From contig PKWY01000034.1 of NCBI GenBank assembly GCA_003132205.1, positions 17,425-57,907 of the forward strand: a DNA stretch of 40,483 nucleotides. The letters run 5' to 3'. How positions within the stretch are numbered: position 1 is the stretch's first letter; each line of letters begins with the position of its first letter. Below, piece by piece: positions 7,836 through 16,181 of this stretch. The position numbers and the translations under genes are program-made. Source of the DNA: Acidimicrobiaceae bacterium (lineage in GTDB: Bacteria > Actinomycetota > Acidimicrobiia > Acidimicrobiales > RAAP-2). The notes beneath the pieces were generated by a model. The model did not search any database. It saw only the letters and a program-made list of their open reading frames with translations, and was not told where the DNA came from.

Positions 7836-9014
7836 TTGCCCACACGAACCATCTCGCGATCGCTGACCTTCATCATGGCGGCCGCGATCGGCGTCATCGT
7901 CGCCAACCTCTACTACCTCCAGCCACTGCTGCACCACGTGAAAAGGGACTTCCACACCAGCACGCTGGCGGCAACGGCGCTCATCACCTTGATGCAGGTC
8001 GGGTACGCCGCGGGTCTCGCGTTCGTCGTGCCCCTTGGCGACCTGATCCCACGCCGCCGCCTGGTCGTAGTGATCTTCTCCCTGGCCGCCGCCGCCATGC
8101 TGCTCGGAAGCTTGATCCATTCGTTCGTCCTCTTCGCGATACTGACGATATTCATCGGACTCACTTCCGTTGGCGGCCAGACAATAATTCCCTTCGCCGC
8201 CGACCTCGCCGACGAGGACCAGCGCGGGCGGGTCATTGCCCGCTTGATGACCGGGCTGTTGAGCGGGGTCTTGCTCTCGCGGACGCTTTCGGGCGCGGTC
8301 TCCGAGGCCGTGGGTTGGCGGGGCGTCTACGTCAGCGCCGCGGCCCTCCTGCTTGTGATGGCCGTCGTGCTGCGACTGGTGCTGCCTACCGAAGCACGAC
8401 GAGAGCACGTTCCCTACCATCGCCTGGTCTCGAGCTCGTTCGCCCTGTTGGGAAAGTTCCCGGAACTGAGGCGGCGGGCGTGGTTCGGGGCCACCGTGTT
8501 CGCCGCCAACAGCATCATGTGGACGACCCTCGCCTTTCACCTCTCGGGCGCCCCGTTCCATTTCTCGAACGGGGTCATCGGCCTCTTCGGGCTTCTCGGC
8601 GTCGCCGGCGTTCTCGCGGCGAACGCCGCGGGTCATCAGGCCGACCGCAACCGGAACGAACGCTCCACGTTCGTGGCCGCTGCGCTGGTGGCCGGCTCAT
8701 TCCTCGTGCTTCTGCTCGGGCACGCCACGGTGTGGATCCTCGGGCTGGGCATCGTCCTGCTCGACGCCGGCGTCCAGGGAATGAACATCACCAACCAGTC
8801 GATCATCTACACCCTCGCGCCCGACATGCGCAGCCGCATCAACAGCATCTACATGGTGTGCTTCTTCACGGGAGCCTCGTTGGGCTCCCTCGGCGCTGGC
8901 TTCACCTACTCCCACGACGGTTGGACGGGAACCTGCATTCTTGGCCTGGGCATCGGTGCCGCCGCGATGGTGCCCGCCCTGCGGTGGCGAACACCGCCGA
9001 CTTCAGCGCACTGA
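7836..9014 (+). CDS. MFS transporter (DHA1-like)
   Basis: A 392-aa, roughly 12-TM major facilitator protein. Motif A is present in the loop after TM2 as GDLIPRRRL, and a degenerate second copy (GHQADRNRNERS) lies between TM8 and TM9. I start at TTG 7836, which has GAGGA seven bases upstream; a much longer open frame from 7503 overlaps the thioesterase out of frame and is rejected. It sits 20 bases after the thioesterase, so the four forward genes 5577-9014 form one transcription unit with two different exporters. The 3' end overlaps the convergent methyltransferase by 12 bp. Confidence 0.88.
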   Translation: MPTRTISRSLTFIMAAAIGVIVANLYYLQPLLHHVKRDFHTSTLAATALITLMQVGYAAGLAFVVPLGDLIPRRRLVVVIFSLAAAAMLLGSLIHSFVLFAILTIFIGLTSVGGQTIIPFAADLADEDQRGRVIARLMTGLLSGVLLSRTLSGAVSEAVGWRGVYVSAAALLLVMAVVLRLVLPTEARREHVPYHRLVSSSFALLGKFPELRRRAWFGATVFAANSIMWTTLAFHLSGAPFHFSNGVIGLFGLLGVAGVLAANAAGHQADRNRNERSTFVAAALVAGSFLVLLLGHATVWILGLGIVLLDAGVQGMNITNQSIIYTLAPDMRSRINSIYMVCFFTGASLGSLGAGFTYSHDGWTGTCILGLGIGAAAMVPALRWRTPPTSAH

Positions 9015-9743
9015 TCGCGTCGCGACCGTCCCTCGAAGGGTCATCGGGACGTCGACGACGCTACCAACGGCGATCCCTTCAACCCGCCGTCGTAGCTCCT
9101 CTTGCATGGCGAGCCGATCCTCGTCGCTCTTCACCAGAGCGCCCGAGTACGTTCCAAAGACCGAGATCAACTGATCCGCGGTGCGGGGCCAGACCCAGTG
9201 AAGCTCGATCTCGCGGGCATCGACGAACTCGCCGTCGTCGAGAAACGTGGCTTTCCAGCCACGCGCACGGGCGTTCACGTCATTGGGATTCTCGCGAAGC
9301 TCCGTCAGCCTCTCCAGCCACGCAACGTCACGGCTGAAGCCGTTCCAGAGCACGTAGAGCTTCCCGTTATCACCCAGGACCCGGGCCATCTCACGGGTCG
9401 CCCTCGGTTGTTCGAACCAGTGCCAGGCCGACGAGACGACCACCGCGTCAAAGGACGAATCCGCCACCGGGAGCATCTCCGCGGTGCCCGAGAGGGCGCG
9501 AACACCGGGGCTGCGTCGCTCCAGCACGGCGCGCATCTCGTCGTCGGGCTCGACGATCGTGACCGAAGCGCCGAGTTGGAGAAGGAATCTCGTCCACAGA
9601 CCGGTTCCCGCCGCCACCTCCAAGAGCTCCACGCCGTGCAGGTCAGCGAAGATGCTCGCGGCCTCGGGCGGTGGGGAAGGTCGGAACCGGTCGTACTGCT
9701 CGGCGACCGAGCCGAACTTCAACCCCCGTCCGTCGTAGGCCAC
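9003..9743 (-). CDS. Class I SAM-dependent methyltransferase
   Basis: A 246-aa Rossmann-fold methyltransferase. Motif I is LLEVAAGTGLWTRFL (about 40-54), the acidic end of strand 2 is IVEPDDEM (about 63-70), and motif IV is FDAVVVSSAWHWF. The pattern, including AWHWF, matches the UbiE/type 11 group common in actinobacteria. The ATG lies two bases downstream of the glyS stop, so it is probably co-transcribed with glyS. Substrate unknown. Its end overlaps the convergent MFS gene. Confidence 0.85.
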   Translation of the reverse strand: MAYDGRGLKFGSVAEQYDRFRPSPPPEAASIFADLHGVELLEVAAGTGLWTRFLLQLGASVTIVEPDDEMRAVLERRSPGVRALSGTAEMLPVADSSFDAVVVSSAWHWFEQPRATREMARVLGDNGKLYVLWNGFSRDVAWLERLTELRENPNDVNARARGWKATFLDDGEFVDAREIELHWVWPRTADQLISVFGTYSGALVKSDEDRLAMQEELRRRVEGIAVGSVVDVPMTLRGTVATRSVR

Positions 9744-9745
9744 GT

Positions 9746-11068
9746 CTAGATCTGGCCCGTCCGCGAGTGGAGTTCGCGAAGGAGATCGTCGATCTTCACG
9801 CGGGTCTGCTCGGTCGTGTCGCGGTCGCGCACGGTCACGCTGTGGTCCTCGAGGGTGTCGAAGTCGACCGTTATGCAGAACGGGGTTCCGACCTCGTCCT
9901 GGCGGCGGTAGCGCCGGCCGATCGACTGGGTGACGTCGTAGTCACACATGAAGTTCGGCTGGAGCTTCGCGAGCACCTCCTTCGAGACGCCTTCGAGCTC
10001 GGGCTTCTTCGACAGCGGCAGCACCGCGATCTGATACGGCGCGAGGCGCCAGTCGAGGCGCAGGACCGTCCGGACCTCGCCATCGACCTCATCCTCGTGG
10101 TACGCCGCGAGTAGGAACGCCATCATGGCGCGCGTCGCACCCGCCGCCGGCTCGATCACGTAGGGGGTGTAGCGCTCGCTCGTGGCCTGATCGAAGTACT
10201 CGAGCTTCACGCCCGACGCGTTCGAGTGCTGGGTCAGGTCGTAGTCGCCGCGGTTGGCGATGCCCTCGAGCTCGTCCCAGCCCCAGGGGTAGGCGAACTC
10301 GACGTCGGTCGTGCCTCGCGAGTAGTGCGAGAGGTCTTCCTTCGCGTGTTCGTGCAGGCGGAGCAGCTCGCGGGGAATGCCGAAATCCAGGTACCAGTCG
10401 TAGCGGGCCTGGACCCAGTACTGGTACCACTCGTCGGCCTCGGCGGGTGGGACGAAGAACTCCATCTCCATCTGCTCGAACTCGCGGGTGCGAAAGACGA
10501 AGTTCTGCGGGGTGATCTCGTTACGGAACGACTTGCCGATCTGGGCGATGCCGAAGGGCGGCTTCTTTCGCACCGTCGCCAGGACATTCGCGAAGTTGGT
10601 GAACATGCCTTGGGCCGTCTCGGGGCGCAGGTACGCGGTCGCGCCTTCGCCCTCGACGGGGCCGGCCTGGGTCTTGAACATCAGGTTGAAAGCCCGGGGC
10701 TCGGTGAACTCGGTCGATCCGCAGTTCGGACAGACGCCGTCGATCTTGTCCTCTCGCCAGCGCTCCTTGCACTTTCGACAGTCGACCAGCGGGTCGGTGA
10801 ATGTCTCGAGATGACCCGACGCGGCCCAGACCGCGGGCGGGCCGAGGATGGCGGCGTCGAGGCCGACGATGTCGCTGCGCATCTGGACCATGGTGCGCCA
10901 CCACGCCTGCTTCACGTTGCGCAGCATGTTGACGCCCAAGGGGCCGTAGTCGTAGGTCGAGCGGAATCCGCCGTAGATCTCCGCCGACGGAAAGATGAAA
11001 CCGCGCCGTTTGGCGAGATTGGTGACCTTATCGAGCAGGTTGGGGTCCGTAACGGGTGTTGATTCCAT
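9746..11068 (-). CDS. glyS: Glycyl-tRNA synthetase, single-chain (eukaryotic/archaeal) type
   Basis: A 440-aa class II synthetase that charges tRNA-Gly. Motif 2 is FRNEITPQNFVFRTREF, motif 3 is GATRAMMAF, and a Zn-binding CxxC...CxxC insertion (CRKC, CPNC) sits near residues 97-116. The C-terminal anticodon-binding domain is complete. This is the alpha2 form used by actinobacteria, not the glyQ/glyS tetramer. Although 17 bases downstream of hemW, it has its own TAGCCT -10 six bases before the ATG and no Shine-Dalgarno, so a leaderless internal promoter is likely. No T-box leader is present. Confidence 0.97.
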   Translation of the reverse strand: MESTPVTDPNLLDKVTNLAKRRGFIFPSAEIYGGFRSTYDYGPLGVNMLRNVKQAWWRTMVQMRSDIVGLDAAILGPPAVWAASGHLETFTDPLVDCRKCKERWREDKIDGVCPNCGSTEFTEPRAFNLMFKTQAGPVEGEGATAYLRPETAQGMFTNFANVLATVRKKPPFGIAQIGKSFRNEITPQNFVFRTREFEQMEMEFFVPPAEADEWYQYWVQARYDWYLDFGIPRELLRLHEHAKEDLSHYSRGTTDVEFAYPWGWDELEGIANRGDYDLTQHSNASGVKLEYFDQATSERYTPYVIEPAAGATRAMMAFLLAAYHEDEVDGEVRTVLRLDWRLAPYQIAVLPLSKKPELEGVSKEVLAKLQPNFMCDYDVTQSIGRRYRRQDEVGTPFCITVDFDTLEDHSVTVRDRDTTEQTRVKIDDLLRELHSRTGQI

Positions 11069-11074
11069 TCGACA

Positions 11075-11080
11075 AGGCTA
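11075..11080 (-). promoter_or_regulatory. -10 box of glyS (leaderless)
   Basis: TAGCCT ends six bases before the glyS ATG, in the 17-base gap after hemW. The same hexamer precedes lepA, rpsT and the APH-type gene in this window. Confidence 0.5.
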
Positions 11081-11085
11081 CCGGA

Positions 11086-12165
11086 CTAACTCCCGCTCCT
11101 TAGACGGACAATCACTTGATTCGCGAGCAGACGACCTTCCGGGGCGAGCGTCACCCGGCCATCCCTGACGCGCACGAGATGGGCGATCTCGTCGAGGGAG
11201 TCGAAGGCCTCGATCGCGACCCCGCGGCGCGTGCGAAGAGCGAGCGAGTCGCGCTCGAACTGCTGGGTGTTCTCGTCGAGGACCTCCTCGCCGCCGAGGG
11301 GTCGCTCGCCGTTGCGCACCATCGCGATGTAGCGGTCGGGCGTTCGAACGTTCCAGTACCTGCGGCCGTGCTGGTGCGAGTGAGCGGCCGATCCGAATCC
11401 CACGTAGTCGTCGTGGTCCCAGTACACGTGGTTGTGGCGGCACTCGTGCCCGGGCTTGGCCCAGTTGGAGATCTCCTCCCACTCGTAGCCATGTTCCTCG
11501 AGCGTCAGCCCCACCAGGTCGTAGGCGTCGGCGGTCTCGTCCTCGTCGGGGTGGCGCGAGGGGTCCTTACCGAGTGGCGTCGCCGGCTCGGGCGTCAGGG
11601 CGTAGCAGCTGATGTGGGGCGGTGCGAACTCGAGCCCCAGGAGGTCGTGCAGCGTGGCGCGCACGTCATCGAGCGTCTCGGCGCGTGACCCGACGATCAG
11701 GTCCATGTTCCACGTCGAGAAGCCCGCGCGGTGCACCGCCTGGGAGACCTCGACGTGGGCCATCGTTCCGTGCCGGCGTCCGAGGTCGGCGAGGACCGCC
11801 GGCTGGGTCGACTGGACTCCGAAACTCATCCGGTTGACCCCGCCCTCGCGGTAGGCGGTCAGCCGCTCGATGCTCGCGTCCTCGGGGTTGCATTCGACGG
11901 TCACCTCGCAGTCCTGCGTTCGAGGTATCGCGTGCAGGATTCTCAACAACTGCTCCGCGTCGAGACGCGACGGGGTCCCGCCGCCGAAGAACACCGACGT
12001 TGCCGGGGCCAGGCCCTCTTCTTTCGCCCACTCGATCTCTCTGATGACGCAGTCCACGTACTCATCCATGAGATGGTCGCGATCGGAATACGTCGCAAAG
12101 GCGCAGTAGTCGCATCGATGCGCGCAGAACGGCACGTGCACGTACACGCCAAAGGGTCGGCTCAC
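11086..12165 (-). CDS. hemW: Heme chaperone HemW (radical SAM, HemN-like)
   Basis: A 359-aa radical-SAM protein. The cluster motif is C14-x3-C18-x2-C21 followed by AF, lacking the extra Cys that marks true coproporphyrinogen dehydrogenase HemN; this fits HemW, which binds and delivers heme. FFGGGTPS follows at about 59-66, and the HemN C-terminal domain is present. The ATG overlaps the stop of the upstream 63-aa photolyase-like ORF (ATGA). In many actinobacteria hemW sits in front of hrcA-dnaJ; here it is in the uppS-recO operon. Confidence 0.93.
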   Translation of the reverse strand: MSRPFGVYVHVPFCAHRCDYCAFATYSDRDHLMDEYVDCVIREIEWAKEEGLAPATSVFFGGGTPSRLDAEQLLRILHAIPRTQDCEVTVECNPEDASIERLTAYREGGVNRMSFGVQSTQPAVLADLGRRHGTMAHVEVSQAVHRAGFSTWNMDLIVGSRAETLDDVRATLHDLLGLEFAPPHISCYALTPEPATPLGKDPSRHPDEDETADAYDLVGLTLEEHGYEWEEISNWAKPGHECRHNHVYWDHDDYVGFGSAAHSHQHGRRYWNVRTPDRYIAMVRNGERPLGGEEVLDENTQQFERDSLALRTRRGVAIEAFDSLDEIAHLVRVRDGRVTLAPEGRLLANQVIVRLRSGS

Positions 12166-12353
12166 GAGCGAACCTTAGCGAGTTCGCGCGCCTCGGAGAA
12201 TCGGGTGAGCGTCTCGTTGCGTCGCGCGCTCGTGTCGACGATGAACGTTGGAGCCACCTGCTCGTGCGAGCGTGACGCCGCCCGCAAGAGGGCGGAATTA
12301 TGGGCGAGACGCAGCTTGCGTCGCAACCAGGAGATGGCGGGGGTGTTTGACAC
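12162..12353 (-). pseudogene. N-terminal fragment of a DNA photolyase
   Basis: An open frame of 63 codons starting at GTG 12353 with GAGGA five bases upstream. Residues 6-40 read AISWLRRKLRLAHNSALL and VAPTFIVD, which match the N-terminus of class I photolyases/cryptochromes (consensus WFRRDLRL..N.AL...V.P.F..D). The frame then stops after about 60 residues, where a photolyase needs about 450, so the FAD and catalytic parts are absent. FRRDLR has become LRRKLR, another sign of decay. Its stop overlaps the hemW start (ATGA), so it may survive as a translational coupler. A small functional protein is possible but unlikely. Confidence 0.65.
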
Positions 12354-12379
12354 GGTTCCTCGAAGTAGTCGTTGGCACC

Positions 12380-13126
12380 TTAATGGTCGGCGGGCAACGG
12401 CGAGAGCGGGGCCGTCGAGCGAACTGCCCGCAGGCGCCGCCCAAAGTGCTGTTCGATGGAGTCGTGGGCGAGCGTCATCACTTCGCCCGCGCCCGCTGGC
12501 TCGCTCTCCTTCAAGACGCCGGCCAATTCCCCGCCGAGGATGCGGCGAACGAGAGCCAACGCCTCGGGAGAGATCGAGGAGCCCGAACGGCACTCGGCGC
12601 AGAGCGTGCCCCCGACCGCCGCGTCAAAGGCGACGAGCGGTCCTTCGCGCCCGCAGTTGACGCAGCTGTCCACGACGGGCTCGGATCCGTCGTGGGCCAG
12701 CAGCTTGAAGAAGAAGGCAGCGGGCACCAACGCGGGCTCGAAGCTCTCGTTGTCGAGGGTGAGCAGCACCCGGGTCAGGAGGTCGAAGATCCCCTCGTCG
12801 GCGACGTCGTCGGAGGGAATCGCGTCGACGACCTCGACGATGGCGTAGCCGGCGTTGATTCTCGCGTACGAGGATCGAAGGGTGGTGAGGCGCTCTCGGT
12901 GCTGGACCTGGCGGACGATGTACAGGTCCCCGCGCGACTTCACCAAGTTGATGTTCACGTACGCGAGCGGCTCGAGGTTTCCCCCGAGCCTGCTGGTGGT
13001 CTTGCGGATGCCCTTCGCGAGGACGCGAACCTTCCCATGGCTGCGCGTCCAGAGCACCGCAATCCGATCGGACTCCCCGGACTTGTACGTCCGCAACACG
13101 ACGGCGTCGTCCTGGAGTTCCTTCAC
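12380..13126 (-). CDS. recO: DNA repair protein RecO
   Basis: A 248-aa recombination mediator that with RecR loads RecA on SSB-coated DNA. The N-terminal OB-fold begins with VKELQDDAVVLRTY, and the zinc-binding site is CVNC...CAEC near residues 160-183. The frame is open much further upstream, but the GTG at 13126 overlaps the stop of the 71-aa membrane-protein gene (GTGA), which fixes the start by coupling and matches family N-termini. It ends 26 bases before the photolyase fragment. Confidence 0.93.
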   Translation of the reverse strand: MKELQDDAVVLRTYKSGESDRIAVLWTRSHGKVRVLAKGIRKTTSRLGGNLEPLAYVNINLVKSRGDLYIVRQVQHRERLTTLRSSYARINAGYAIVEVVDAIPSDDVADEGIFDLLTRVLLTLDNESFEPALVPAAFFFKLLAHDGSEPVVDSCVNCGREGPLVAFDAAVGGTLCAECRSGSSISPEALALVRRILGGELAGVLKESEPAGAGEVMTLAHDSIEQHFGRRLRAVRSTAPLSPLPADH

Positions 13127-13338
13127 CGATGTGACTCGTCGTCGCGGTCTTTGAAGTGCTGGCTGCGCGGCGTGATGCCCATGAATCTGTTGAGGGCTAC
13201 CCCTGCGGCCACGAGGACCGCGAGGACGACCGGAATGAGCAACGGCGCCACCAGGCTCGTCACGCCGTTGGCGGCGAGCACCCACAGGAACACGTAGAAG
13301 AGAGCCCCGAGCACCGCCGCCGCGCGGGTAAACCTCAC
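13123..13338 (-). CDS. Small two-TM membrane protein between uppS and recO
   Basis: A 71-aa protein with TM segments at about residues 5-25 and 28-48, a short linker (NRFMGITPR) and a charged cytoplasmic-looking tail. It overlaps uppS by four bases at its start and recO by four at its end, so it is translated as part of the operon and is very likely real. No family is recognised. Its place after uppS suggests, weakly, a membrane role near undecaprenyl phosphate metabolism. Confidence 0.75.
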   Translation of the reverse strand: MRFTRAAAVLGALFYVFLWVLAANGVTSLVAPLLIPVVLAVLVAAGVALNRFMGITPRSQHFKDRDDESHR

Positions 13339-14075
13339 TGGTCGACACCTCCGAAGCGGCGCTCGCGGCGCTGGAACACCTCAATCGCTTCGAACAGGTC
13401 CTCGCGTCGAAAATCGGGCCAGAGCACCTCGGTGAAGACCAGCTCCGAATAGGCCATCTCCCACAGCAGGAAGTTCGAGATGCGGTACTCGCCCGATGTC
13501 CGGATGACGAGGTCGGGGTCGGGCAGCTCGGGGTGGTACAGCCTCGAACGGATCGCCTTCTCGTCGATCTTGTTCGCCGGCACGTTGTCGCGCACGAGCT
13601 GCTGGACGGCGTCGACGATCTCGGCGCGTCCCCCGTAGTTGAAGGCGATGTTCAGGGTCATTCTCTTGTTGCGCTTCGTGAGCTCGGCGGCCTCGTCCAT
13701 GTTCCTCGTCACGCGCCTCGGAACGCGCCAGTCGCGCCTGCCCGAGAAGGTGATGCGCACGCCCTCGTCGTGCAACTCGTGCTGGCGTCGCTGCAGGAGG
13801 CCTTGGTTGAAGTCCATGAGGTAGCGCACCTCATCGATGGGCCGGCGCCAGTTTTCGGTGGAAAAGGCGTAGACCGTGAGGGCCTTCACGCCCACCGCGA
13901 GGGCGCCGTACGTAACGTCGACGAGGGCCACTTCGCCCGCACCGTGGCCCTCGGTCCTCGGGAGCCCCTGGCGCTGGGCCCAGCGGCCGTTGCCGTCCAT
14001 CACCACCGCGACGTGGCGCGGGACATTGTCCTGCTCCAACGAGTCGGGGATGGGCGTGGGGCGTGGATCGGACAC
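13335..14075 (-). CDS. uppS: Undecaprenyl diphosphate synthase (cis-prenyltransferase)
   Basis: A 246-aa (Z)-polyprenyl diphosphate synthase that condenses isopentenyl units into the lipid carrier for cell-wall synthesis. The signature VVMDGNGRWA has the catalytic Asp27; ALTVYAFSTENWRRP and the C-terminal PDLVIRTSGEYRISNFLLW are also complete. I choose GTG 14075 over the TTG two codons earlier because TAAGTT lies six bases before the GTG, giving a leaderless message. It heads the reverse operon uppS, TM protein, recO, photolyase fragment, hemW. Confidence 0.96.
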   Translation of the reverse strand: MSDPRPTPIPDSLEQDNVPRHVAVVMDGNGRWAQRQGLPRTEGHGAGEVALVDVTYGALAVGVKALTVYAFSTENWRRPIDEVRYLMDFNQGLLQRRQHELHDEGVRITFSGRRDWRVPRRVTRNMDEAAELTKRNKRMTLNIAFNYGGRAEIVDAVQQLVRDNVPANKIDEKAIRSRLYHPELPDPDLVIRTSGEYRISNFLLWEMAYSELVFTEVLWPDFRREDLFEAIEVFQRRERRFGGVDQ

Positions 14076-14081
14076 AATCAA

Positions 14082-14087
14082 AACTTA
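14082..14087 (-). promoter_or_regulatory. -10 box of uppS (leaderless)
   Basis: TAAGTT ends six bases before GTG 14075. It lies almost back to back with the divergent -10 of the helicase gene at 14124, in a 60-bp shared control region. Confidence 0.5.
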
Positions 14088-14123
14088 GTTCAGCGGTTCT
14101 GAAGGGTCATTGAGAAGAACATC

Positions 14124-14129
14124 TAAGGT
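14124..14129 (+). promoter_or_regulatory. -10 box of the DinG-type helicase (leaderless)
   Basis: TAAGGT, six bases, then GTG 14136. The identical TAAGGT-6-GTG arrangement precedes the DUF2332 gene at 24029. Confidence 0.5.
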
Positions 14130-14135
14130 CGTCAG

Positions 14136-16100
14136 GTGGAATCTTTCGACCCCGACGAGCACGCGCCCTACGTGGAGCCCGATGAAGCCGGCGGCATACA
14201 ACTCGACGACGACATCGTCTCGATCGACGTCGAGCGCGCCCTCGCGCTGCTCGAGACGATCACCAACGATCTTCCGGGCGGCGGCGAGGTCCGCGAAGGC
14301 CAGCGCAAGATGGTGCGCAGCGTCGCCGAGGCGTTTTCGCGTCGCCGCCACACCATCATCGAAGCTGGCACCGGCGTGGGCAAGTCCCTCGCCTACCTCG
14401 TGCCGGCCGCGATGGCCGGCCAGCGCGTCGTCATCGCCACCGCGACCAAGAACCTCCAGGACCAGCTCGCGAAGAAGGACGCCCCCACCGTCAGCGCCCA
14501 TGCGCCGCGCGTGAAGGTCGCGGTGCTGAAGGGCAAGAACAACTACCTCTGTCGCAACCGCGCCCACTCGGTGAGCGGGGGCCAGTTGAGTTTCGACGAC
14601 GGCACCGAGGTCCCCAAGGGCGTCGCCGAGCAGATGCGCCGGGTCCTCAAGTGGTCGAACGAGACGACCACCGGCGACCGCGACGAACTGCCCTTCGAGA
14701 TCGACCAGCGCGCGTGGCGCGGCCTGTCGGTCACCCCCCAGGAGTGCCTGGGCCGCGTCCAGTGCCCCCAGGGCCAGGCCTGCTTCGCCGAACTCGCCAA
14801 GGACCGCGCCGCCGAGAGTTCGCTCCTCATCGTCAACACCCACTTGTACGCGGCCCACCTGGCGTCGGGGTCGATGCTGCTGCCCGCCCACGAATTCGTG
14901 GTGTTCGACGAAGCGCACGAGGTGCTCGACATCTTCGCGTCGCTGCTCGGAACGTCGCTCAACGCCTCGCGGCTGCGCGCGTTCTCGGGAATCGCGCGAA
15001 CGCTGCTCGCCACCGAGCTCGCCGAGCAGTGCCTCGAGCTCGTGAACTGCGCCGACCGCTTGGCGGCGACGCTACAGATCCAGTACGACCGCAATGAACT
15101 CACGGGGCTCGACGAGGACTGCGGGCGCGAACTCGGGCGCGCCACCGAACTCGTGACCCGCATCGTCGAGGCGCTTCGCACGCTCGAAGCGAAGGACCCC
15201 GACAGCGACGCGCGCAAGATCCGGACCCTGGGCCCGGGCGTGCACCTCATGAACGACCTCGAGCGCGTGAACAGGGTTCGAGACGGCGAGCTGCTCTTCC
15301 TCGCCAAGCGCGACCGCGAGGTCGACATCGAGGTCTCGCTCGTCGACGTCGGCCCGCGACTGCGCGAGGACCTCTGGAGGGCGGTGACCGCGGTGCTCAC
15401 GAGCGCCACCATCCCCGACAACCTGGCGAAGAACCTCGGCCTCGACGGCGACTGCGTGGTCGAGCATTTCGACAGCCCCTTCGACTACCAGAACCACTCG
15501 CTGCTCTACGTACCCGACAAGTTCCCCTCGCGCAACGCCGACGGCGCGGAGCAGGCGATCGTCGAGGAGCTCGTCGAGTTGATCACGGCCGCCGGCGGGC
15601 GAACCCTGGCGCTCTTCACCAACCGGTCGGTGATGAACCGGGTCGCCGAGGCGGTGGCCCCGCGCATCGACACCGAGGTCCTGGTCCAGGGCACCCTCTC
15701 GCGCCAGCGCATCATCGAAGAGTTCCGCGACAACGCCGAGGCGAGCCTCTTCGCGGTGACCAGCTTCTGGCAGGGCATCGACGTCCCCGGACACTCACTC
15801 AGCCTCGTGACCATCGACCGGCTGCCCTTCGCCGTGCCGAACGATCCCCTCGCCGAAGCCCGCCGCAGCCGCTCGGACCGGCCCTTTTACGAGGTGGACC
15901 TGCCCCGCGCCGCCATGTTGCTCGCCCAGGGCGTCGGCCGGCTGATCAGGACCAACACCGACCGCGGAGTCGTCGCGGTGCTCGACACGCGGCTCGCGGA
16001 GGCGAGCTACAAATCGGCCCTCTTCCGCAAGCTTCCACCGATGAGGAGAACCCGCGACAAGGCGCTGGTCCACGCCTTTTTGAAGGAACTTCAGCGATAA
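14136..16100 (+). CDS. DinG/YoaA-family Fe-S DNA helicase
   Basis: A 654-aa superfamily 2, XPD-like helicase that unwinds DNA 5' to 3' and resolves R-loops or blocked forks. Walker A GTGVGKS is at 78-84 and the DEAH box (FDEAHE) at 258-261. Four cysteines between motifs Ia and II (C139, C204, C210, C216) have the spacing of the [4Fe-4S] site. Motif V/VI is SFWQGIDVPG and QGVGRLIRTNTDRG. The GTG start is favoured by the -10 box six bases upstream. It is divergent from uppS and followed by the TSUP gene after 81 bp. Confidence 0.93.
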   Translation: MESFDPDEHAPYVEPDEAGGIQLDDDIVSIDVERALALLETITNDLPGGGEVREGQRKMVRSVAEAFSRRRHTIIEAGTGVGKSLAYLVPAAMAGQRVVIATATKNLQDQLAKKDAPTVSAHAPRVKVAVLKGKNNYLCRNRAHSVSGGQLSFDDGTEVPKGVAEQMRRVLKWSNETTTGDRDELPFEIDQRAWRGLSVTPQECLGRVQCPQGQACFAELAKDRAAESSLLIVNTHLYAAHLASGSMLLPAHEFVVFDEAHEVLDIFASLLGTSLNASRLRAFSGIARTLLATELAEQCLELVNCADRLAATLQIQYDRNELTGLDEDCGRELGRATELVTRIVEALRTLEAKDPDSDARKIRTLGPGVHLMNDLERVNRVRDGELLFLAKRDREVDIEVSLVDVGPRLREDLWRAVTAVLTSATIPDNLAKNLGLDGDCVVEHFDSPFDYQNHSLLYVPDKFPSRNADGAEQAIVEELVELITAAGGRTLALFTNRSVMNRVAEAVAPRIDTEVLVQGTLSRQRIIEEFRDNAEASLFAVTSFWQGIDVPGHSLSLVTIDRLPFAVPNDPLAEARRSRSDRPFYEVDLPRAAMLLAQGVGRLIRTNTDRGVVAVLDTRLAEASYKSALFRKLPPMRRTRDKALVHAFLKELQR

Positions 16101-16143
16101 AGGTCGAACGAACCGGTTCCAGCGGCCGTTTCACTATTAAACT

Positions 16144-16163
16144 AGTATTTCACTAGGAATACT
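16144..16163. promoter_or_regulatory. Palindromic operator-like site before the TSUP exporter gene
   Basis: AGTATTTC, a 4-base centre (ACTA) and GGAATACT pair at seven of eight positions, ending 18 bases before the ATG. A direct repeat TTTCACTA at 16130-16137 and 16148-16155 overlaps it. The AT-rich block differs sharply from its flanks. It looks like a binding site for a small repressor; the regulator is not in the window. Confidence 0.45.
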
Positions 16164-16181
16164 CGTTAAGGATGACCACCC

